Shown here one piece after another: positions 6,471 to 14,036 of a stretch of 15,671 nt of DNA. How positions within the stretch are numbered: position 1 is the stretch's first letter; every line of letters begins with the position of its first letter. This stretch comes from Betaproteobacteria bacterium (GTDB lineage: Bacteria > Pseudomonadota > Gammaproteobacteria > Burkholderiales > Thiobacillaceae): positions 1-15,671 of the forward strand of contig JAIFLB010000017.1 of NCBI GenBank assembly GCA_020049245.1, read 5' to 3'. A program made the position numbers and the translations under genes. Under the pieces are notes generated by a model that saw only the letters and a list, made by a program, of their open reading frames with translations, did not search any database and was not told the origin of the DNA.

Positions 6471-7114
6471 CTCCGGCCATACGCGAAACCCTGTCGACAG
6501 CGCTGACGCTGCTGGTGTTTTCGGTGGTCGGCGCCGGCCTGCTTTCCGGCGCATTCACGCTGACGCGCCCGACCATCGAGCGCAGCGAACAGACCGAAAA
6601 ACTTGCGCTGGTCTCGCAAACCCTGCCTGCCGGCAGCTTCGACAACGACCTGATCGGCGAGGCCCGCGTGTTGCCAGCCGATGCGCTACTCGGCCTCAAG
6701 CGTCCCGGCCAGGCTTACGTCGCGCGCAAGAACGGCGTCGTCAGTGCGGTCGTCCTCGAAGCCATCGCGCCGGACGGTTATTCCGGCCAGATTCGTCTGC
6801 TGATCGGCATTCATGCCAATGGAAGCATCGCCGGCGTGCGCGTCACCGCGCACAAGGAAACGCCGGGTCTCGGCGATTACATCGAGATTGCGCGCAACGC
6901 CTGGATCAACCAGTTCGTCGGCAAGAGCCTGGGCGCGCCGGCCGACGCGGACTGGAAAGTGCGCAAGGACGGTGGCGTTTTCGATTACCTGGCCGGCGCC
7001 ACGATCACGCCGCGCGCGGTGATCAAAGCCGTCAACAAGGCATTGCATTACTTCGCCGCGCACCAGGCCGAACTGCTCGCACCGCAACCGGAGAAACGCC
7101 ATGTCCAGCCCTGA
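6467..7114 (+). CDS. rsxG: Rnf/Rsx complex flavoprotein subunit G
   Basis: RsxG/RnfG is a single-span membrane protein whose periplasmic FMN-binding domain carries covalent FMN, homologous to NqrC. I start it at the ATG of 6467, which overlaps the rsxD stop. An in-frame start farther upstream (6389) would add residues encoded deep inside rsxD and lacks family support. The 215-residue product has an N-terminal transmembrane helix (TALTLLVFSVVGAGLLSGAF), the KETPGLGD motif (130-137) and FDYLAGATITPRAV, with T179 as the flavin-attachment residue. The usual Ser/Thr three places before the Thr is Ala176 here, a mild departure from the strict D-x-x-[ST]-G-A-T pattern. The 3' end overlaps rsxE by 14 bases. 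Confidence 0.93.
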   Translation: MTPAIRETLSTALTLLVFSVVGAGLLSGAFTLTRPTIERSEQTEKLALVSQTLPAGSFDNDLIGEARVLPADALLGLKRPGQAYVARKNGVVSAVVLEAIAPDGYSGQIRLLIGIHANGSIAGVRVTAHKETPGLGDYIEIARNAWINQFVGKSLGAPADADWKVRKDGGVFDYLAGATITPRAVIKAVNKALHYFAAHQAELLAPQPEKRHVQP

Positions 7115-7835
7115 AGCTGCCACGTTGCCAAACTCAGCGCCACTATCAACACCCGGATCAGCGCCAGAACTTGCCGCGCCGCGCGCGGGTTTCCTGTCAC
7201 AGGAATCGCGCGACATCATCGTCAAAGGCCTGTGGACGCAGAACCCCGGCGTCGTGCAACTGCTGGGTCTATGCCCGTTGTTGGCGATCAGCAACAACGT
7301 GGTCAACGCGCTCTCGCTGGGCCTGGCGACCACGCTGGTGATGGCGATGTCGAGTGGGTCGGTAGCGCTGGTACGCAATTTCATCCCGCACGAAATTCGC
7401 ATCCCTGCTTTTGTGCTGATCATCGCCGTGCTGGTGACCATGGTTGAGCTGGCCATGCACGCCTGGGTGCCGGCGCTGTACATCGTGCTCGGCGTTTTCC
7501 TGCCGCTGATCACCACCAACTGCATTGTGCTGGCGCGCGTCGAAGCCTTTGCCTCGAAGCGCTCCACTTCGCATTCCGTCCTCGATGCCACCATGATGGG
7601 CCTCGGTCTCACCGCCGTGCTGGTGGTGCTGGGCGGCGTAAGAGAAGCGATCGGCAAAGGCACGCTGTTCTCCGGCATTGATCTGGCGTTGGGCCCAGTT
7701 GCCAAAGGCTGGGTGATTCCCCTCGCCCACGATTACAACGGCTTTCTGCTGGCCATTCTGCCGCCCGGCGCCTTCATCGGCCTCGGCCTGCTGATCGCCT
7801 TGCGCAACCGTCTGATGATGCGCGACAACGGCTGA
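7101..7835 (+). CDS. rsxE: Rnf/Rsx complex membrane subunit E
   Basis: RsxE/RnfE is the membrane partner of RsxA and is homologous to NqrD. The 244-residue protein has six hydrophobic segments. C58 (LLGLCPLLA) and C141 (LITTNC) are the counterparts of the RsxA cysteines that share an intramembrane [2Fe-2S] cluster. The start at 7101 has a good ggag site 8 bases upstream (around 7089-7092) and lies inside the end of rsxG. The first 32 residues are a Pro/Ala/Ser-rich stretch before the family core begins at about residue 33 (SQESRDIIVKGLW). The family usually starts near this core, so this is an N-terminal extension, probably cytoplasmic and disordered. A later start is possible, but no equally good ribosome site was seen. 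Confidence 0.93.
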   Translation: MSSPEAATLPNSAPLSTPGSAPELAAPRAGFLSQESRDIIVKGLWTQNPGVVQLLGLCPLLAISNNVVNALSLGLATTLVMAMSSGSVALVRNFIPHEIRIPAFVLIIAVLVTMVELAMHAWVPALYIVLGVFLPLITTNCIVLARVEAFASKRSTSHSVLDATMMGLGLTAVLVVLGGVREAIGKGTLFSGIDLALGPVAKGWVIPLAHDYNGFLLAILPPGAFIGLGLLIALRNRLMMRDNG

Positions 7836-7857
7836 TCGCGCCGCGCCAGAATCAGCA

Positions 7858-8490
7858 ATGAACGCCCAGCGACGCCGTGAAATCTTTCAACGCCTGCAAG
7901 CGGCGAATCCACACCCGACGACCGAACTGGTCCATCGCTCTGCGTTCGAGTTGCTGATTGCCGTGATGCTGTCGGCGCAAGCTACCGACAAGAGCGTCAA
8001 TATCGCCACCGCCACGTTGTTCCCGGTGGCCGATACGCCGGAAAAAATGCTCTCTCTCGGCGAGGATGGCCTGAAGCAGCACATCCGCAGCATCGGCTTG
8101 TATCCGACCAAGGCGAAAAACGTCATCGCCACCTGCCAGATCCTGCTCGACAAGCACGCCGGCGAGGTGCCGCACGACCGTGAATCGCTGGAAGCGCTGC
8201 CCGGTGTCGGCCGCAAGACCGCGAACGTGATACTCAACACTGCGTTTGGTGAGCCGACCATTGCCGTCGATACGCATATTTTCCGCGTCGCCAACCGCAC
8301 CGGCCTGGCGCCGGGAAAGAACGTGGAGGAAGTCGAAGCCAAACTTCTGCGCCATGTGCCGGCCGAATTCAAGCTGGATGCGCATCACTGGCTGATTCTG
8401 CTCGGCCGCTATGTCTGCAAGGCGCGCAAGCCGGAATGCGCCGCTTGCGTGATTCGCGACCTGTGCGACTTCAAGGACAAGACGGCATGA
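7858..8490 (+). CDS. nth: Endonuclease III, DNA glycosylase/AP lyase
   Basis: Nth removes oxidised pyrimidines from DNA and cleaves the abasic site (base excision repair). The 210-residue protein aligns almost position for position with the E. coli enzyme. The helix-hairpin-helix LPGVGRKTANV carries catalytic Lys120, Asp138 sits in AVDTHIFRV, and the [4Fe-4S] loop ligands are C187, C194, C197 and C203 (spacing C-x6-C-x2-C-x5-C). All catalytic and cluster residues are present. It begins 22 bases after rsxE without a strong ribosome site. The rsxABCDGE-nth order is a well-known proteobacterial arrangement, so it probably shares the rnf transcript. Confidence 0.97.
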   Translation: MNAQRRREIFQRLQAANPHPTTELVHRSAFELLIAVMLSAQATDKSVNIATATLFPVADTPEKMLSLGEDGLKQHIRSIGLYPTKAKNVIATCQILLDKHAGEVPHDRESLEALPGVGRKTANVILNTAFGEPTIAVDTHIFRVANRTGLAPGKNVEEVEAKLLRHVPAEFKLDAHHWLILLGRYVCKARKPECAACVIRDLCDFKDKTA

Positions 8491-8500
8491 GGACTGGGGA

Positions 8501-9583
8501 ATGAAAGCCGCGTCTGGCCTCGCGCAGGGACGCCGCGTCGATGTCGAACTGGCCGCGCAAGCCGTGCGCATGGCGATGCAAAAAGCCGAACTCGACATCG
8601 CGCAATCGGTCGTGTTGTACCTGAGCAGTGATTTTGCGCATGAACCGCAAGCCGCGATCGCCGCCGCCGCGCGCGCCGGCCAGTGCACCCAGGTCGTCGG
8701 TTGCACGGCCGCCGGCCTGTTCAACGAAACCGACTGGGTGCTCGACGCCCCCGCCGCCGCCGCGCTGGTGCTGGGCGATGGCGCCAGCCTGCAAACCATC
8801 CAGGCCGACGCGGCGCCCGTGCTGACTTACTGCGCCCCCAACGCGCTCGACTTCACCTGGCTGCAGTCCGGCCCGCCCCGTTTTGGCGGTGTCTCCGGCG
8901 ATGCCACCGGCCAGGGCCCGTTTTCGGTCTGGCAGAGTGGTCGTGTGCAGACCGATGGCCGTTGCGGTCTATCAGTCCAAGGCGCGCAACTGAGGGTCGA
9001 TTTTTCCCAGGGCATTTATCCGCTGACCCACCCAGCCCGCCTCGACAAGGTTGCCGGCCATGATGTGCAGATTATTGGCGGCATCAAGGCGCTGGTCAGC
9101 CTGGCGCATGAACTGCCGCTCAGCGTGCGCGCACCGGAGCGCATCCCGACGCATCTGCTGATGGCCGGCATTCCTTATGGTGATCCGGTCAATGCCGTCG
9201 CCGAAGGCCGATTCCATCTGCTGCCGGTGATCGCGGTGAACAGCGATGATCAATCGGTCACCATCGCCAACCAGCTGCAAACCGGCACACACATGTTCTG
9301 GGCGCTGCGCAAGCCGAAAGCTGCGGCCGACGACATGGCAGCGATGCTGACCCGAATGACCGCGAACACAACGGAAAAACCCCAGTTCGGGCTGATGTTT
9401 CCCTGCATGGGACGCGGTCCGATGTTCTATGGCGGCGAGGATCGCGATCAGAAAATCCTCGCCGAACGTTATCCCGGCCTGCCATTCATCGGTTTTTATG
9501 GCAACGGCGAGATCGCCCATTTCGATGGCGCCAACCGGCTGCTGCAATACAGCACCGTGCTGGCGCTTGGCTACGCCTGCTGA
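8501..9583 (+). CDS. FIST N/C-domain sensory protein, stand-alone
   Basis: This 360-residue soluble protein is built from a FIST_N domain (about residues 30-215) and a FIST_C domain (about 220-350). Supporting family landmarks are VVGCTAAGLF, FGGVSGDATG and the C-terminal LMFPCMGRGPMFYGGE followed by PFIGFYGNGEIAH. FIST domains are proposed small-ligand (possibly amino-acid) sensor modules, often attached to signalling domains; here no output domain is attached and no transmembrane segment is seen. The ATG lies 7 bases after gagga (8489-8493), which overlaps the nth stop, so the gene is probably translated with nth as part of the same unit. Ligand and partner are unknown. Confidence 0.88.
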   Translation: MKAASGLAQGRRVDVELAAQAVRMAMQKAELDIAQSVVLYLSSDFAHEPQAAIAAAARAGQCTQVVGCTAAGLFNETDWVLDAPAAAALVLGDGASLQTIQADAAPVLTYCAPNALDFTWLQSGPPRFGGVSGDATGQGPFSVWQSGRVQTDGRCGLSVQGAQLRVDFSQGIYPLTHPARLDKVAGHDVQIIGGIKALVSLAHELPLSVRAPERIPTHLLMAGIPYGDPVNAVAEGRFHLLPVIAVNSDDQSVTIANQLQTGTHMFWALRKPKAAADDMAAMLTRMTANTTEKPQFGLMFPCMGRGPMFYGGEDRDQKILAERYPGLPFIGFYGNGEIAHFDGANRLLQYSTVLALGYAC

Positions 9584-9599
9584 AAACGAACAAGCCACC

Positions 9600-10031
9600 A
9601 TGTTCAATCCCAGCCGCGACCAGGTGCGAGACTTCTTCTTCAGTGCCTGGCATAAATTTAATAGCAGGCAGACGCTGACCGATCTTGAGAAAATTGCCGT
9701 CGAACATATCACCCGGCACCCTGAATACCACGCCATCCTGGCGCAACCCGAGCGTTACCAACACCAGGAATGGCGGCCTGAAGCGGGCGAAACGAATCCT
9801 TTTCTGCACCTTTCCATGCACCTTTCGATCAGTGAACAACTTTCCATCGACCAGCCCGCCGGCGTCAAAATGCGCTATCTCGCGCTCGCCGAACAGCTGG
9901 GCGACGAACACGCCGCACAACATGAAGTCATGGATTGCCTGGCGGAAATGATCTGGCAAGCACAACGCAACAACCAGCCGCCGGACGCGCTGGCCTACCT
10001 TGAATGTCTGGACAAGAAATGTCTTTCCTGA
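9600..10031 (+). CDS. DUF1841 family protein of unknown function
   Basis: This is a small soluble 143-residue protein recognised as DUF1841 from the N-terminus MFNPSRDQVRDFFFSAW, the HPEYHAIL motif, ETNPFLHLSMHLSISEQLSI and HEVMDCLAEMIWQAQR near the end. The family is largely restricted to beta- and gammaproteobacteria and has no assigned function. The His/Glu-rich central motif (HLSMHLSISEQ) could in principle bind a metal, but that is speculation. The start at 9600 gives the exact family N-terminus; the frame is open farther upstream inside the FIST gene, but that part is not family sequence. It begins 16 bases after the FIST stop and overlaps the SulP start by 13 bases. Confidence 0.88.
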   Translation: MFNPSRDQVRDFFFSAWHKFNSRQTLTDLEKIAVEHITRHPEYHAILAQPERYQHQEWRPEAGETNPFLHLSMHLSISEQLSIDQPAGVKMRYLALAEQLGDEHAAQHEVMDCLAEMIWQAQRNNQPPDALAYLECLDKKCLS

Positions 10032-12445
10032 AAAACCTGAAACTCGAACGTTTCGACAACTTCCTCGCCTGTAACCTTTGGCTCTATCAGTTTTTGCCGT
10101 TCCTGAAATGGCAACACCGGGTCAATCGCGACAGCCTCAAGGCCGACGGCATCGCCGGCTTCACCGGCGCCTTGATCGTGCTGCCGCAGGCGGTCGCTTT
10201 CGCCACCATCGCTGGCCTGCCGCCGGAATACGGCCTCTATGCGGCCATGGTGCCGACCATCATCGCCGCCCTGTTCGGTTCCAGCTGGCATCTGGTTTCC
10301 GGCCCGACCACCGCGATTTCCATCGTCGTCTTCGCGTCTGTGTCGCCGTATGCCGAGCCGGGTTCGCCCGAATTCATCGGCATGGTGCTCACCCTCACCT
10401 TCCTCACCGGCCTGTTCCAGTTGCTGATGGGCCTGGCCAAGATGGGTGCGCTGGTGAATTTCATCTCGCATACCGTGGTGATCGGCTTCACCGCCGGCGC
10501 GGCCTTGCTGATCGCCGCCAGCCAGGTGAAGAATTTCTTCGGCCTCGACATCGAACGCGGCGCGCCGGCGTATGAAGTGGTGCGCCAACTGCTGATCCAG
10601 ATCGGCGACATCAACCCGTACATCGTCACTGTCGCCGTGGTGTCGTTGATCTCCGGCTTGCTGGCGCGCAAATACCTGAAACAGGTGCCCTACATGATCG
10701 TAGCCATGGTGATCGGCGGTATCGTCGCGGCCATGCTGGATCGCACCTTCGGCAATGCGATCACCCAGATCAAGACGGTCGGCGCCCTCTCCGCCAGCCT
10801 GCCGCCGCTGTCGATGCCGGACTTCTCGCTCGCCACCCTGAAAGTCACTTTCTTCTCGGCATTGGCAGTAACCGTGCTGGCGCTGACCGAGGCGGTATCC
10901 ATCTCGCGCTCGATCGCGATCAAATCCGAGCAGCACATCAACGGCAATCAGGAATTCATCGGCCAGGGTTTATCGAATCTGTTCGGCAGCTTCTTCTCCA
11001 GCTACGCCTCCAGCGGCTCGTTCAACCGCAGCGGCGTCAACTACGAATCCGGCGCCCGCACACCACTGGCGGCGGTGTTTTCGTCACTGATCCTGCTTAT
11101 CGTGTTGTTCCTGGTCGCGCCGCTGGCGGCGCACCTGCCGATTCCGTCAATGGCCGCCGTGCTGTTCCTGGTCGCCTGGAACCTGATCGACTTCCACCAC
11201 ATTAGCGCCATCCTCAAAGCGCACCGCGAGGAAGCCGTCGTGCTGGGGGTCAGCTTCTTCGGCACCGTGATCGATCTCGAAAAGGGCATTTTCATCGGCA
11301 TCGTCACTTCGCTGATCTTCTACCTGTCGCGCACCTCCAAGCCCGCTATCCGCTCGCTGGTGCCTGATGCGCGCGATGTCGACAACCCGCGCCGAAAATT
11401 CATCGTTGAAACCGGCGCCGAACCGGATTGCCCGCAACTCAAACTGCTGCGCCTGGAAGGCTCGATCTTCTTTGGCGCGATCGAACACATTCAACAAATC
11501 TTCGTCGCCGTCGATGAACATGTGCCAAGCCAGAAAAGCCTGTTGCTGTTCTCCAAAGGCATCAACAACATCGACCTGGCTGGCGCCGAAATGCTGGCGC
11601 ATGAAGCCGTGCGCCGACGCAAACTCGGCGGTGCGCTGTATCTCTGTGGTGTCCGGGAAGCCACCTGCAGCATGCTGAAAAAGGGCGGCTACGAAGCAGA
11701 CATCGGCGCCAGTAACGTGTTCAGCCAAAAACCGGACGCCATCGCAGGCATCTACCCTCGGCTGGATAGCGAAATCTGCCGCACCTGCAAATCGCGCATC
11801 TTCCGCGAGTGCCGGATACAGTTGCCGAATGGCGAAGCGCGCCCGGCCGAGGAAGTGACGCCACTCCCCGATGTGGCAAATACCGCGAATAACGGGTTCA
11901 TTCGGCTTGGCGAAATCGTCACCCGCACCGGCGACGACGGCACCACCGGCCTCGCCGACGGCACGCGCCTGCCCAAGTTTGCGCCGCGCATCGAAGCGAT
12001 CGGCACGGTGGATGAATTGAACAGCCAGATCGGCGTTCTCATCGACACCGCCATGTCAGAGGAAAACCGCGTCCTGCTGCGCGAAATCCAGCACGACCTG
12101 TTCAACCTGGGCGCTGAACTGGCCTGGCCAGAGGTCTCGCAAATTCTGGAAGAACACGTCCTCAACCTTGACCAGACCCTGGCCCGCCTCAACGCCGGAC
12201 TGCCGCCGCTGACCGAATTCGTCCTCCCCGGCGGCACCCCCGCCGCCGCCCAGGCCCATGTCTGTCGCACCGTCTGCCGACGCGCCGAGCGCCGCCTGAT
12301 CCTGCTGGCGGAAACAGAACTGCTGTCACCCAAACTTGGCCAATACCTCAATCGCCTGTCTGATTTGCTGTTTGTGCTTTCGCGCAGAATCAACCGCAAC
12401 GCCGGGCAACAAGAACCGGTCTGGCGTGGGCCGATGTCGCGTTGA
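10019..12445 (+). CDS. SulP anion transporter-STAS fused to PduO-type cob(I)alamin adenosyltransferase
   Basis: One uninterrupted frame encodes 808 residues with two normally separate activities. Residues about 20-450 are a SulP inorganic anion transporter (sulfate or bicarbonate class) with ten or more hydrophobic helices and the signature PPEYGLYAAMVPTIIAALFG. Residues about 460-580 form the STAS domain (FSKGINNIDLAGAEML). A Cys tail follows (C587-R-T-C590...C598), as in many proteobacterial SulP proteins. From F627 a complete ATP:cob(I)alamin adenosyltransferase begins: RLGEIVTRTGDDGTTGL (ATP loop), AIGTVDELNSQIG, EFVLPGG, CRTVCRRAERR and YLNRLSDLLFVLSR. Its length, about 182 residues, equals a whole stand-alone enzyme. 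I prefer the ATG at 10019; one at 10004 is possible. Between the parts lies a 25-residue Pro/Glu/Asn linker. An in-frame GTG at 11873 could start a separate enzyme, but its ribosome site (gagga, 11848-11853) is about 19 bases away. Confidence 0.85.
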   Translation: MSFLKNLKLERFDNFLACNLWLYQFLPFLKWQHRVNRDSLKADGIAGFTGALIVLPQAVAFATIAGLPPEYGLYAAMVPTIIAALFGSSWHLVSGPTTAISIVVFASVSPYAEPGSPEFIGMVLTLTFLTGLFQLLMGLAKMGALVNFISHTVVIGFTAGAALLIAASQVKNFFGLDIERGAPAYEVVRQLLIQIGDINPYIVTVAVVSLISGLLARKYLKQVPYMIVAMVIGGIVAAMLDRTFGNAITQIKTVGALSASLPPLSMPDFSLATLKVTFFSALAVTVLALTEAVSISRSIAIKSEQHINGNQEFIGQGLSNLFGSFFSSYASSGSFNRSGVNYESGARTPLAAVFSSLILLIVLFLVAPLAAHLPIPSMAAVLFLVAWNLIDFHHISAILKAHREEAVVLGVSFFGTVIDLEKGIFIGIVTSLIFYLSRTSKPAIRSLVPDARDVDNPRRKFIVETGAEPDCPQLKLLRLEGSIFFGAIEHIQQIFVAVDEHVPSQKSLLLFSKGINNIDLAGAEMLAHEAVRRRKLGGALYLCGVREATCSMLKKGGYEADIGASNVFSQKPDAIAGIYPRLDSEICRTCKSRIFRECRIQLPNGEARPAEEVTPLPDVANTANNGFIRLGEIVTRTGDDGTTGLADGTRLPKFAPRIEAIGTVDELNSQIGVLIDTAMSEENRVLLREIQHDLFNLGAELAWPEVSQILEEHVLNLDQTLARLNAGLPPLTEFVLPGGTPAAAQAHVCRTVCRRAERRLILLAETELLSPKLGQYLNRLSDLLFVLSRRINRNAGQQEPVWRGPMSR

Positions 12446-12480
12446 ATTTTTTTCGTTGATGGATGTAGGGCGGCGCTCGA
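12446..12480. other. Convergent 35-base gap with T7 tract
   Basis: This spacer separates the converging SulP-adenosyltransferase gene and hflX. A run of seven T (12447-12453) follows the plus-strand stop by one base, but I cannot fold a convincing GC-rich stem directly before it, so terminator function is doubtful. Transcripts from the two sides probably overlap at their 3' ends. Confidence 0.3.
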
Positions 12481-13947
<1,467 letters not shown>

Positions 13948-14036
13948 ACGGCTTTTGCTTCTGTTGAATGGGCGGGGGCAGATAGTACCCGCCAACTGGA
14001 TCGGCTCTTCGCTTGGGCTTGCCAAGGATGATTTGT

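Noticed and set aside
7852..8799. 315-codon open frame antisense to nth and the FIST gene
   Set aside because: It is opposite two clear genes; the composition is typical of a shadow frame and no motif is recognised.
9995..10936. 313-codon antisense frame in the SulP gene, rich in His/Gly/Asp
   Set aside because: It mirrors transmembrane codons of SulP. The His/Asp richness is a codon-complement effect, not a metal-binding protein.
12447..12453. T7 tract as a terminator for the SulP-adenosyltransferase gene
   Set aside because: No stable stem could be found immediately upstream, so it is recorded only as a spacer feature.
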